Shown here: positions 22,051 through 34,197 of the stretch, one piece after another
How the letters are laid out: each line of letters opens with the position of its first letter
Position numbering within the stretch: the first letter of the stretch is position 1
Source: Przewalskia tangutica
Lineage: Eukaryota; Streptophyta; Magnoliopsida; Solanales; Solanaceae
Reading direction: 5' to 3'
DNA: 64,000 bases
Assembly: GCA_029844215.1 (NCBI GenBank)
Contig: CM056729.1
Coordinates: 4,588,001 to 4,652,000 of the forward strand
Made by a program: the position numbers and the translations under genes
The notes under the pieces: generated by a model
Database searches by the model: none
The model's input: only the letters and a program-made list of their open reading frames with translations
Told to the model about the DNA's origin: nothing

Positions 22051-24259
22051 TGTCCTTTTTGCCATTTTTTGTCTTTTTTGCCTCGGGACCTTTCTTTTGT
22101 GCTCACTTTTTGCTCATTTTCGTCATTTTGCCTTTTTGAACCGCTGTGACTCAAAAGAAAGAAAAACGACCATAACATGACACTTATTTGAACAAAACTG
22201 AGAAAAACACTAACTAAAAATTACTCAAAAAACGTATACAAAATACGCCTAACAAATACCCCCAAACTTAACATTTGCTCGCCCTCGAGCAAAGATCAAA
22301 ACAAAAACAAAGAAACAAAATAAAAAAGACTCAAAGACTCAAATCAAACAGCTGCACATGGTTACTTAGAAAAGCATGAGCGTCAGTCGGAATAATATGC
22401 TGAAACATATGTAGCATGAATATAACAATCTAGAATTTCAAGCCAGATATTTCGCAAATTCATTTCAATCATAATCAATGAAAGCATGAACACCTACCTT
22501 ATGCATGTCAATTTCATTTAGTTCTATGGACCTATTGACTTGCTATTCTCCATTAATCATAGACATACATATTAGAGATCTTTAGAACTTTTCAGAGTTG
22601 TAATGTAGGCTTAGGCAGGGGTAGGTAAGAGTAGACATTTAGGCCCAATTTAGGTAAGCATTTTTCTCATTCAACAATTTTGTCCTTCTTTTTGTTATTC
22701 TTTTTCAGTTCATACCTATCATTCCCTCTTCTCTTTTTGAGAACATGGAACACATCCACATAGGCACCCCCAAACTTAAGCTTTTATATTTTTATTTTTT
22801 TCATTGGGGTGCATCAATTTTTCACTCTCTTTTGATATTTTTTTTCCACACTTCTTCATTCCAATTTTTCAATTACAGTTTATGGCACACAAGAGAATCA
22901 CAGGGTGTAAAAGAAATAACTTATTTTAGGCTCAACGGGACTGACTAGAGATATAATTTATTGCAAGGTAGGTAATGAAAGGTAAGAAGGACTAACAAAA
23001 AAATCTCTGAATCATCTCCCTAAACATGTACATCCTAACTATTTCGCCTCAAATAACAATCAAGCAGACTCATAGACATTTTTCACAATTGACAACACAT
23101 AGGCTAAACACAAAATATCCCAAATAATTAGATTTTCATGAATTTTTGGCATATCTAACTCCAGCACACAGATTTTGACTTCTCATTCCATTACATTATC
23201 CCACTTAATTCACTAGGCGTTTTCAGCAACTACAGCATGCATGATCATAAAAAAAATGACTCACATAGACACAATAAAAGACACAAAAAAACTCAATCAC
23301 AAGGACTCACAAACATACAAAGACTCAAAAACATAAGTTAAAGACTCAAAAACATAAGACCCCCCCCCCCCCAAAACTTAAACGACACATTGTCTCAATT
23401 GTGTAACGACATAAAATTAAAAAGGGACGACTTACAGACAATAGCGGTTCAAAATGGAGGTGGTGGCGGCAGATACTACATTGAGACGGTCTCTATGGGA
23501 AGAGATTTGGTGATTTAGGGCTTTTTATTTTTCTGAAATCGCGCTTCGGCACCGCGGTCCTGCATGACGGCACCGCGGTGCCTAAAGTACTGTCGTCTCT
23601 CTGAACATTCGGCACCGCGGTGCCAACCCAATTCCGTATTTCCACCCTTTTCTTCGTGCTTAGTCTCCGATCCCTTCGTCTGTCATCACAACGCAACAAA
23701 AATACCAAAAGTAAGACTGTTCTATTTAAAATTAAATTGCATAATTTAAATCATGGGTTGCCTCCCAAGTAGCGCTGTCTTTAACGTCTTTTAGCCGGAC
23801 GCAGGTTTCTTATCAAATCATTAGGGTGAATTAACCCCACAACCTATCCACTTAAAAATTATTTTCCTCTTCCTCACTCTATTTTTCTTTTTCACATCAT
23901 TGAGTTCAGTAAGGTTTACATTTTTGTCAGCTTTCATGTCATGAACTTTTGTTGCAGCTTTCAAACTAGCCTGTGGGTTCACGGCTGTAGGAATGATCTC
24001 AATAGTCTTGGTCTGTGCTTGCTAAACTGTTGTGTCAGTTGTGCTTACTACGAAACACTTGTTGCTGGCCTGGGACTCAATGGTGCGTTTGAACACCTTG
24101 AATACCAACTTTCTTCCTGAACCCGTAGTTTCAATTCTCCCTTCTCCACATCGATTAAGGTTCTACCCGTTGCAAGAAATGGTCTCCCCAAAATGATGGG
24201 TATTTCATCATCTTCCTCCATGTCAAGAATGAGAAAGTCTGTTGGGACGAAGAATTTTC

Positions 24260-26826
24260 TGTCACGCCCCGACTTTTCCTAAGTCTTTACTTAGGGCGTG
24301 ATGGCACCTGAACAATTATTTTCCACCAGGAGCACCATTTAATTCTCTTTATTTAGAAATTTAAACTTATATTCAAATACGGAGCGATTAATAAAAATAA
24401 CAATAAAGAAACTTGTTTATGACTTTATAAGAAAAACATAACGCGAGCCCATGCTCGTGCAAATATTGTTTCTACATAGACATACTGACAAAGATTATTC
24501 TAAGTTGGAAGGGAGATCATTCCACATGGGCATTTCCCGAGACATTGAACCGACATTACGAACTGGCGAGTACCAAGCCCGAACAATGGACTTGGTATGA
24601 CAAGAGCTCATGAGACGATCGCTAGCCTTGGCGTGGAGCCTTTCTCTATCACGCTTTCAAACATGTTAAATAAAGAGTCACTCTACCATCCAAATTTGAG
24701 TGAGAACCTTACCCTGCAATTCAAAGTAACACCACAATATTTCAAGCGCAATCACATTATAACGTAATAAGCATTTTGCAAAAACATATCAGGTTACAAC
24801 ATTTTTAAATATGCAACAACTCCTCATAGGAAATTCTCGGTTTAACTAACACTTCATTTTATCCCGTATTGTACGTTAAGACATTCCCCTGCATTCCCAC
24901 ATGTTTATTACATTTATATATTTGTGAACGCGTATTCACTTTTCATATTTATATATAGGTGAACATGTATTCATCTTTCATATTTGTTGCGGCGTGCAAC
25001 TCGATCCATTATATTTACGTATTTGTGAACACGTATTCACTTTACGTTTTGTTGCGGCGTGCAACCCGATCCATTATATTTACGTATTTGTGAACGCGTA
25101 TTCACTTACGTTTTGTTGCGGCGTGCAACCCGATCCATTATATTTACGTATTTGTGAACGTGTATTCACTTTACGTTTTGTTGCGGCGTGCAACCCGATC
25201 CATTATATTTACGTATTTGTGAACACGTATTCATTTTACGTTTTGCTGCGGCGTGCAACCCGATCCATTATGTTTATATTTATATATTTATGTGAACACG
25301 TATTCACTTTTCATATTTTTCAGAAGATCGAATAAATAATATTCTCTTTCCCAACATTCTGTCATTCATACTTGTAACGATTGTAACTTTTTAACCATAA
25401 CTCCAACTAAGGTGTTTCTCAAGCGGAAACTAAGGTAAGATGGGGATCTTTCACTGTACCAAATTTCATTTAAAACTACTTTGGGTAACTAACACAAATT
25501 TATCCTCAAAACAGCCCCATAAAATTTGTTTCGGCAGAATTTTTATTAAACAACACTCAATCTTAGAATAGTCATAACTCCTAATCTGTAAACCCGTTCA
25601 AGCCCCATAAAATCTCAAAACGACGATAACAGAGAGCTACACGTCTCCATGTGAACCATCCTTTCATATTCTGTATCATTTGGTACAGTTTTACACTTTT
25701 ATTTGCTGCCCTTCCTGGATCTCGATAGATCCGAGGCAGAAACTTTACACAGCGATAACTCTTAATCCGTAAGTCGGATAGACCCCCGTAAGGTCTAAAA
25801 ATGTCCAAAACAAATAGATCTAGAACTTTCATTTAGCAACAATTTTCATATTCCCCACAGATTAGTACAGTTTTACGTTTCAACGTCCTGCCCTTCTGGA
25901 TTCCGACGAATCCGAGGCAGCAACTTCAAACTACAATAACTCTCAACTCGTAAGTCCGTTATAATAAATCTTTATATATATCTGTCCGTAACAGAGAGAT
26001 TTACAATCATGTAAATTTTCATATAATTCTAATAAGTAAAACTCAATAAAAACAGTCCGTAATTATGCCTTTCCGAATTTCGGCCAAATCTAAGGCAGAA
26101 ACTTTGAACTATGATAACTTTCAAATCGTATGTCCATTTTACCTCATTTTTGGTTCTATATGATCATAATAGAGAGTTGTACCACTCTTCCGCATTTCAT
26201 CAAATTCTAACAATTATAACTCAGTGAGAACAGTTCGTAAAGTTCATGACGCAACTAGTTGTCTAAACAATCAAAAGTTCAATATTTCTTTTCAATACTC
26301 AATTCTTATTCTAAAATGTATTGAACTTAAAATAAAGGATGTTACCAAGAATTTCTGAGTGATAAAACTCACCTTGTAAGTGTGAAGATTATTGTTGTGT
26401 GGTTGCTAAAATTATCCTTACTCTCTAGTATTTTGCTTCTTGTTCTTCTTGCCCTCTTGGTATTTTTTCCTCTTCTTTTCACTTGTTTTTTTTCTGATTT
26501 TCTAACCTTTATGTTATGTACTTTGTTTGTGTGTAAATACAATGTATAAGTGGAGAGTTTTCTATAACCTATGGGAGGTGAAATGACAAGAGTTGGAGGG
26601 GAAATGAAAAGGGGGGAAGCAAAGATGTACGTGCATGCTGCACTTCTTTTTTTCTTTTTTTTCTTTTTCTTTTGTTTTTCTTTTGTTTTCTTATTTTCAT
26701 TTCATCTATCTATTTATTCAACTTTAACACTAACTCTATCCCATGCAATTTATTCTTTGTTTTCTTATATATATATTTTTATTAACCCAACCATAACTAT
26801 ATATTTTTTTCTTTTCGGATTTCACA
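24260..26826 (-). mobile_element. Solo LTR (2567 bp) inside the Athila-like protease region
   Basis: The target duplication TTTTC is at 24255-24259 and 26827-26831. The ends are TGTCACGCCCC and GGATTTCACA, i.e. TG..CA. No internal domain, primer site or second LTR is present, so it is a solo LTR left by recombination. Terminal sequence suggests a Gypsy chromovirus; the minus orientation is inferred from the 'GGGCGTGACA' end type. Confidence 0.85.
24914..25310. repeat. 65-bp tandem repeat in the solo LTR
   Basis: GCGGCGTGCAAC occurs at about 24989, 25054, 25118, 25183 and 25248, giving a 64-65 bp period. Each unit also has ATTTGTGAACRCGTATTCA. A long open frame across it is a by-product of the period, not a gene. 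Confidence 0.88.
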
Positions 26827-27489
26827 TTTTCCCACCTTGACAAACACATCTTCCACTATGCCTCTGGGTGCATCACGGTTCGGTCAGCCAGATGCAGATT
26901 AACTGTGGTAGATTTGGCTTCCCCCAAACCCTATCTCTTGAACACAGACAGAGGTATGAGATTGATACTAGCCCTTAAGTCACAAAGTTCCCTGTTGCAT
27001 GTTACTTTACCAATAGTCTATGGCGTTCTTTTGGAGCCTCTGAGGGTAAGAGATTCTATCAGTGTATTCCCTCAAAGGTGCTGGTGGAGTTTTCTCAACT
27101 GTAGGGTGGTCCTCAGTGACCCCATCATTTCCTCAATCGCTTTCTGCCTCTTTCTCATGAACCACTGCGGGTTGGGGAGCAACCTGCTCCAATTGCTTTC
27201 CACTCCTTAACAACACTGTCTGACACTGCACTCTAGGATTGACCTATGTATTGCTTGGGAGAGTACCCTGTGGCATGTTGGTTATCATCTTCGCTAGTTG
27301 CCCAACATGCGTTTCCAGGTTCCTGAGAGAGGATCTGGAGACATGAACTGATTCTGCGAATTGGTGAATGTAAGCAATGTAACCTAGTTTCACCATCAAA
27401 GCTCACATTTGGTGGTAGGTGGTCTAAATCAGCTGATTTACTGCTTGATTCTAGTAATTACCTTGATATGGTTGCTGCTGGGCCTGGTT

Positions 27490-28529
27490 GTTCATCCACA
27501 AAAAGTTAGGTGATTTCTCCAGCCTGGATTGTATGTGTTGGAATTATAAGGCCGCTGAAAGTTCCCAACTGCCTCAACCTGCTCCATTGACATATTATTA
27601 GGGTCCACCGTTGTGCATCTGTCAAAGGAGTGCGGTCTACCACAAATTTCACAATTTATCGACATCTGTACTGCATTCACAGACATAGTGTTCTGCTGCA
27701 GTTGATTCGTCAGAAGGGCCACCTGTGCATTCAGGGCAGTGATGACATCTAATTCATGTATGCTCATAGTCTTCCTGCTATTCACTGACCTGTCATCTGC
27801 CCCTTAATAATTGTTGGCATCCATGTCTTCCAGTAACTCATGTGCCTCATTGACACTCTTTCTCATGAACGCTCCCCTGCTGCAGCATCAATGATGGTAC
27901 GAGTCGTACCACTCAGTCTATTATAAAAAATGTGGACTAACATCCATTTCTCTATGCCATGATGTGGGTATTTCCTTTGCAGATCCTTAAATTGCTCTCA
28001 TGCATCATAGAGTGACTCACCATCCACCTGATAATAATTGTTTAACTCCCCCCTTAACTTTGCCGCTTTTGAAGGAGGGAAGAACTTTGCAAGAAACTTT
28101 TGGGCTAGGTCCTGCCAGGTGGTGACAGAGTTGGCAGACAGTAAGTTCAACCAGATCTTGGCTCTGTCCCTAAGTGAGAACGGGAAGAGCCTCAGTCTAA
28201 TGACATCATCAGTAACGCCATTGTACTTGAAAGTGACACAACTCCAGAAAGTTGGCAATGTGCATGTGGGGGTCTTCAGATGACAATCCCTCAAAATTTA
28301 TTGTGTTCTGGACCATGCTCAGGATGGCCGGCTTGATCTCAAAGTTGTTTGCCCCTATTGCTGGGAGCCTGATGCATGTTTGTGCACTAGTAACCGTGGG
28401 GATAACATAATCTCCCAAGATTCTTTCTGCTGGGACCGGTATTGGCTCCTCTCCATGTTCAGGAACCTCGTTGTTTTCCTCATTTTGATTCAGTGGTTGG
28501 TTGTCCATGGTCACTGAATCAGCTATCAT
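27490..28529 (-). pseudogene. Athila-type gag
   Basis: It reads AILSMVQNTINFEGLSSEDP and HIANFLELC, then after a frameshift near 28240 it reads FKYNGVTDDVIRLRLFPFSL, KIWLNLL, TTWQDLAQKFLAKFFP and ESLYDAWEQFKDL. A further stop near 27875 and a zinc-knuckle-like CEICGRPHSFDRC (about 27650) follow. This is the capsid/nucleocapsid precursor of a Gypsy element, interrupted by frameshifts, so not functional as it stands. Confidence 0.88.
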
Positions 28530-28772
28530 TTTATTTCGCCTGTTTTGCTTGCACGTTTTCTCAATTTCAGGGTTGAAGGAAACGAGTGTATCTGCTCATC
28601 TCCTTCTTCGCATGCACTAAATCCTTGAAAAGGACCAAAATCAACAAATAAATCAAGGCAACAGGATCGTAACAATAAAAATAAAAAAAATAAAAATAAA
28701 GCCAAAGTAGAAATAAAAATAGATGGTTCGATATTAGAAGTACGCCAGTCCCCGGCAACGGTGTCAAAAACT

Positions 28773-30023
28773 TGTTAGGACCGTGTTCAATTGCTCACGC
28801 AAGTGTACGTATCGTTCACAAGTAATATAGTCTGTAAGACCGAGTTTATCATCCACAGAGACTGGTTTCTAATTACCGAACATCTATTCTAGGTTCTCTA
28901 TTTGGCAAACGATATTTGATTTGGGTTTTTATCTAACTACTAGAATAATTGCAAGAAGTAATCTAAATTATTGGGGTTTAATCAGTTATGAAGGAATTAG
29001 GGCTTCCAAAATCCTCGACTATCCACTATATTCAATCCTTAATGCAACTAGAATGACTTCTTCTACGTTAAGATAGCGGTTAAATAGACTGTCTTATATT
29101 TCAGTTAGGATATATAATCGCTCAACCCCAGTGTAGAACCCTTTTATATTTTTATGATAGGATTTACCACATAGGATGATTAAGAACAGTAACCATAATG
29201 CTACACAAGTATCGGGGTACTTTCGTCCGCGATTTTAACCTATGTCTATTCAATTACAGCATATTCAAATCTCTCCTCTCGGTTCTTGATTCGAAATCAT
29301 ATAGGTCATGATAATTAGTGATCAATTAACTATCAAACATTCATACCAATTATTGAATAAATCTTAATCAAGTGATGAAGAAATCAAACTAATACATTAA
29401 GTCATGAGATAATGTTTCAAGCGATTCAAAAGGAAAGCCATAATAAAGGGTTTAACTCCTAGCCATAAACATGCTGAGAACTAATACAAATCCAAATATA
29501 AACTAAATTGAAAACTAAAGAAAGAAAATTTACGTAGAACTATGTCTCCAATTGTAGCCGTCAAGCGTTGTGTTGTGAGGAATGAGGAATAGAATGAATG
29601 ATATCCCCCATAAAATCTGTCCCTAGGGCTTATATTTGTTGTTAAAAACGTGTGCCTTGGACCCTTCTGCCCCTTGCCAATTCTATTTCGGATCTGAAAA
29701 TTCACGCCTCGGCACCGCGGTTCTACAGGATGGCACCGCGGTGGCGAAAGTCCTGCAGCCTCTCAGTAATAATGGCACTGCGATCCTGTATGAACGGCAC
29801 CGCCGTGCTGTAGTCTTTTGTCCTGAATTGCCAATTTTCGTCCTTTTTGCCTCGGGGCCTTCCTTTTGTGCCCACTTTTTGCTCTTTTTCGTCATTTTAC
29901 CTTTTTGAACCGTTGTGACTCAAAAGAAAGAAAAATGACCCTAACACGACACTTATTTGAACGAAAATGGGTAAAATACTAACTAAAAATAACTCAAAAA
30001 GCGTATACAAAATACGCCTAACC
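28773..30023 (-). repeat. 5' LTR of the Athila-like element
   Basis: It is a direct repeat of 21001-22254. The high identity includes CTCACGCAAGTGTACRTA, GAAGGAATTAGGGCTTCC and the GC-rich motif cluster. Scattered substitutions and small indels indicate a moderately old insertion. Confidence 0.93.
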
Positions 30024-30360
30024 TGTTCCCTGAATGTACCTAAGAATGCATTTGAGCGCAATTATATGTTCAATCCTGGGATCATGTATAAACAAACACA
30101 CCTGTTGTACGACATATGTAATATCAGGTCGCGTGAACGTAAGATACTGAAGGGCGCCTGCAAAACTATGATAGCGGGTCGGATCCTCATAGGGAGAGCC
30201 AGCCGCACCACACCCAACTCGGGTTTAGTATCAACCGGAGTAAAAATGGACTTACAGGATGATATCCCAGCCCTCTCAATAATCTTTGCTGCATACTTCT
30301 TCTGAGATAAGAACAGACCCCCTGTATGACGAGTGACAGCAATCCCTAAAAATATCTTGT
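30024..30360 (-). pseudogene. Copia RT/RNase H fragment, 5' half of the split
   Basis: The minus strand reads FLGIAVTRHTGGLFLSQKKY, AAKIIERAGISSCKS, PVDTKPELG and later FTRPDITYV and the KCILRYIQGT region in shifting frames. It matches 16810-17130 of the other Copia element. It ends near 30355 at a breakpoint with the inverted segment 30370-30500. Confidence 0.85.
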
Positions 30361-30369
30361 CCAAAGTTC

Positions 30370-30500
30370 ATTCTATTCACCATGACCAATCCATGCCTTC
30401 CACTTTTGCAGCTATTGCTCCTTTCTTGTGGCATGCTCGTCTAGGTCAGTCGGGGCCGTCTATTTTGTCTTCTTAGATAAACATAAACTTATTTTGTCAC
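30370..30500 (+). pseudogene. Inverted gag-pre-integrase piece within the minus-strand Copia
   Basis: It reads MPSTFAAIAPFLWHARLGQS and SILSS on the plus strand, matching 14855-14965, while the rest of this element reads minus. It shows an internal inversion plus deletion of gag, integrase and most of RT. Confidence 0.8.
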
Positions 30501-30843
30501 GGAATTCAAGAGAAATTCGAGAAAGAAGTAAGTAGTGGAAGCAAGAAAAATAACCTAGACTCTTGATACCATGAAAGAATTAATCCCTTGATTATTCTTA
30601 TTGATGAAAGACATATATATACAAGTTACAATAGGAGACTAACTATATACTTATGATAATATTACACTACTAATTAAGGTACAAGACTAGTCTAATATAT
30701 ACCAAATATACACTAAATCCTTGTCTCGATTGGTCACTGTTTTTCCCGTGATGGGCCACTGTTTCTACCCGGGATGGGCTGGCCCATTCTCGTCTTTGGA
30801 CATGAATATACACTAGTGTATATCATGTATATTTAACAGTTGA

Positions 30844-32722
30844 GATTATGTTTGATCATAGTATCATCCTTCTATCTGTATTTTTAACAATTTAACAATA
30901 TTACCAAAAGAAAAAAAAAGTATGCATCAAGATATCCTCATTGCGATTAAGACTCTTAAGGGGCCGTTTGGTTCAAGGAGTTAGGTGGGATATTTTGAGT
31001 TAAATTTTGATATTAAATTATTCCATATTTAACTGGAGGTATTAACTAAAATTAATATCAAAATCAGGATTGTAAAGATGAGATAAGTTATTCAGGTTAT
31101 AGCCTTGATTCTATTCTCAAGATTATAATCCTGAAACATTTCAATTTTAGACACTAATTAGCCCGTAACTTATGCGGCTCTCTGTTGACAATAACGTTGA
31201 TGGCCTTGAATAGTAATTTTAATCAATGCCAATCCTTATGAATATCATGTGAAGCATATCATATAGATTTCTAATATCTTAATTATCTTTATATATCAAT
31301 GTCACCCCTATGGAACCACCCAGATTCTAAATCCAGATCTTTTCGACGAGACAAACCTGTAGATGACAAATTAGTGGTGCATGTAACTTGGAATCGCACG
31401 CTCATAAGAAGCAGCTAGATGTGGGCTTCGATGGTCATAAATGTCTGTTCATGTGGGTGATACACAATAAATCTCATAAATTGACTCTTGAATCATGATA
31501 ATATTACTTAGTTCAAGGGAAAAACTTGTGGATTATAATGGAAAATTAGATTATCTTTTTTCTTCTTATGGGTTGATTTGATTAGGTGAAACCGTGAAAG
31601 TCACCTCAATTCACAAATCATATGAATCATGAAGTGTACTATAAAAATGTCACAAAATAATTGAATTGCCTGTTTTTATGTCACGACAACAAAATAATAA
31701 TACTAAGATACATTATTATATGGGACCAGACAAGACAATGAAAACTAATTGAATTATTGCAAATTTCTTTTCGTCGTCGGATAGTGATCTTTGGTTTGAT
31801 TTAAATCACTTGTAGTTTTTTTTGTTTTATTCAAAAACTGTAAGAGCAAAATGCCACTTGAATGTTTTTAGTGAGAAAAACTAGTGTTAGTTTATAACTT
31901 TATATTAGACCGTGTGAATATAGGTTCCATATATAATATATTTAGTGTTATATAATTATAGTCGAATTAGAATCACATTGTACACATATATATATTTGTA
32001 TATGAAACTTATATTCACACGGTCTAATAGTTTAACATAAATTTTTAATATCGTGCAGATATATTGTAGCATTCTATCTTATTTTAACATATTGGTGTTT
32101 GACTAAGAACCACATAAAATTATTAATTTGGACTTTTTTTTTCTTTTGTCCTTCTATATAAGCGTTTTAAAAGAAAGAAATCAACCTACGTTAAACGAAA
32201 ACAAACTACATGGACCATACTTAGTAAATAAATATGGACTGCAAGAGAGAGAAAATATATATAGGGATGTAGGTAATCAATTTTAAATATATGAAATATG
32301 TTTAACATTGAATCATATTATAAAAGTATTTAGTGTAAGCAAATTATTTATTAACTAAGTCATCAATGCCAAATGGAGCATTTGGCAACTTCTTGAACTT
32401 TTATGCCAAAATACAGCAACTTCTAGTATTTTATTTTTTTATTTTAACGGAAGATGTCGGTGAAGATTCATGTAGTAACTGATTCACACTTATTTGTGAC
32501 TGAGACGTAATTATTGTAATAGTAGAGAAGAATCATTATGGATAAGTTCTTACCATAAGGTCACAATTTTCTGCACATACATTTCTTGAATAGTCAGTAG
32601 GCTTAGTTACAAGAAACCTATTGTCCATTTAGTACTCCATATATTTTCAGAAAATTTTGGATACCTACAAGCTGGAGAAAGAGACATATCCAACTTCCTT
32701 TCATTTTCTCTTTTGTCCTAAA
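30844..32722. other. Spacer downstream of RING copy B
   Basis: No gene is visible. A MITE-like start (GGGGCCGTTTGGTTC) lies near 30960 without a clear partner end, and a hairpin MITE lies at 31903-32029. The rest is AT-rich spacer, ending with the 3' flank of copy B. Confidence 0.5.
31903..32029. mobile_element. Hairpin MITE, 127 bp
   Basis: Near-perfect terminal inverted repeats of about 24 bp are present: TATTAGACCGTGTGAATATA at the left and its complement at the right (..TATATTCACACGGTCTAATA). The centre is AT-rich. An RNA copy would fold into one long stem. Confidence 0.75.
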
Positions 32723-34102
32723 TTATGGAGTAGTAGTACTAGTACTATTCAAAATTATTGCCACTCGACAAAATGGACAATGTGCATTAGATTCTAGCCA
32801 TGGCATCAAACACTTGGAATGGAACTTGTGGGCACAATGCAATTGCATTAGGTTATCACCAATCTTAAATTGGTCCAAGCAAATTGCACATTCATCTTGG
32901 TCTGAAGATTTCCAAATCATTTTTGCCCAATTGAACTTCTTTGATCCACTTTTTTTTAGTCCAGAGAAAACTTCTCCTTGCAAATTACCCACACCCAAAT
33001 TTGGCCTATTCTCCACAATGCTTTGTCTTTGGTTTTGTGATTGTTTATTATTGAGACTCCTGAATTCAATACCATGAAATGAATAACACAATTTAGTGAC
33101 ATGAGGGTAAAGGGTCAGACTAATGGTTAACAGTGCAAGTTAGAAATGGTCATATGGTTTTCTTAGTAGATTTAACTTATATATATGGACAATACAAATT
33201 TAATTGTATATTGTCTTTATACTGTCAATACATCGATTAATATTTATCATAGATATTTTCTTTATTTACCTGATAAATGATCCCTAATTATATCAAAATA
33301 GCTTTTACGTCGTTAAATCATATAATTTAAACTCTTTTACTAACATGAGCCTAGATCAAGAAAGGATGAAAAATGAGATTTTGACCTCTTATTTTGTGAT
33401 TTCCATCTTGCACTAAGCCTCTCATCCAACCTTTGCTTGGCTTCTCTAGCAGCTTCACCTAGTTTCTCATCTTGGTATGCTTGGCTTGTTGGACCCCTTT
33501 GCTGTTAATTCAATTATGCCATAAACATACAAGAACTAGTACAACAAGAGTAACAACAGTTAACCCTCAAGTTAAGACCGATTATATGAATTTTGACAGT
33601 GGCAACCCTCAATTCTAAGTAAGTTAAGACCGATTATATGAATTTTGACAGTGGCAACGCGGGAATTTCACTATGGATGTTCAAAATTTAATACATAGAA
33701 AAAAGTAATTTTTAACATACATGTAGTATAATTTTTTTTAGGAGGGATGTTTAACTGACCATCCTTCACTTTATATGTCTAACTGAATCCCAATTGTCCA
33801 TATAACTCCATTTAAGCTCATCTTAGTTCAATACTAGTATCATATCATGACATCCACATACAATTTTAACAAGGATAGATGAAATTTCCTATGAAATACA
33901 AACAACAAACATTAAGGGGGGTACTGGTTAGTACCTTAGATGAGCTTGAGTTGAGAGGGTAGTCATGGCTACTAGTGTATAGACAAAAAGAAGACCTTCT
34001 TGTGGATAAAAAGCCAGAGGTTTGAGATGAATCTAACCATCCACTACTTTGATGAAATCTCCTTCTTCTAGCACATTCAACACCAGGAAGCATGCCAGCC
34101 AT
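32723..34102 (-). CDS. RING-H2 protein, RHY1A-like, copy B
   Basis: There are three exons: 34102-33935 (56 codons), 33501-33386 and 33059-32723 (TAA), all with GT/AG borders and consistent phase, giving 206 residues. Domains in order: a basic N-terminus (MAGMLPGVECARRRRFH); a serine-rich stretch with TRRSSFCLYTSSH; a charged helix (DEKLGEAAREAKQRLDERL) ending ARWKSQNK; a linker; and RING-H2 at about 152-193 (CAIC, LHCAHKFHSKC, PWLE, CPFC), with all eight zinc ligands present. Likely E3 ubiquitin ligase. The N-terminus and helix recall proteins named RHY1A in Solanaceae, recalled and not searched. The start is the first ATG and is shared with copy C. A 38-bp direct repeat lies in intron 1. A Mutator-like element ends 95 bp upstream of the ATG. 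Confidence 0.9.
33569..33658. repeat. 38-bp direct repeat in intron 1 of copy B
   Basis: The unit starting AAGTTAAGACCGATTATATG occurs at 33569-33606 and 33621-33658, identical over 38 bp and offset by 52 bp. Confidence 0.9.
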
Positions 34103-34197
34103 TTTTACAAAGAGGAAAGAGAGAAGGAAAAAATAGTGGAAAACTGAAAAGTTATACAATATATATATATATATATATGCCTAACTCTCTTGCAACT

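Larger units (their letters stand above)
23850..27230 (-). pseudogene. Athila-like protease region split by a solo LTR
   Basis: The upstream part (27000-26827) reads LRASINLIPLSVFKRLG, LADRTVMHPEGIVEDV and FVKVGK. After the 2.57 kb insertion it resumes at 24259 with FFVPTDFLILDMEEDDEIP and then IILGRPFLATGRTLID and EKGELKLRV. These match the retropepsin-like segment after gag in Athila elements; the catalytic D-S/T-G would correspond to DLGAS and reads DLRAS here. Removing the insertion and one TTTTC copy restores the frame at the junction. Downstream a frameshift and stop follow, and coding potential fades by about 23850. Confidence 0.85.
21001..30023 (-). mobile_element. Athila-like Gypsy element with gag but no RT or integrase
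   Basis: The LTRs are 21001-22254 (1254 bp) and 28773-30023 (1251 bp). The target duplication TGTTC is at 20996-21000 and 30024-30028. Minus-strand layout: 5' LTR 30023-28773; primer site TTTTTGACACCGTTGCCGGGG (about 28768-28748), resembling the tRNA-Asp type; gag 28529-27490; protease-like region, split by the solo LTR 24260-26826; non-coding 3' part; purine tract AGTTTGGGGGTATT; 3' LTR. No RT, RNase H, integrase or envelope motif was seen, so it fits a non-autonomous 'TR-GAG'-like derivative. The terminal base at 30023 is C where A is expected. Confidence 0.9.
20243..30838 (-). mobile_element. Copia LTR retrotransposon hosting nested elements
   Basis: The target duplication GTTGA is at 20238-20242 and 30839-30843. 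On the minus strand the 5' LTR is 30838-30572, followed by primer site TGGTATCAAGAG (30571-30560). The 3' LTR is 20519-20243, preceded by a purine tract with GTGGGGGTG. Between them are only RT/RNase H fragments and one inverted segment. The coding part is split at 21000/30024 by the Athila-like element. LTR and RNase H sequences are related to the Copia element at 14431. Confidence 0.92.

Noticed and set aside
24994..25335. 113-codon open frame on the plus strand
   Set aside because: It runs through a 65-bp tandem repeat in a solo LTR; the periodic peptide is a by-product.
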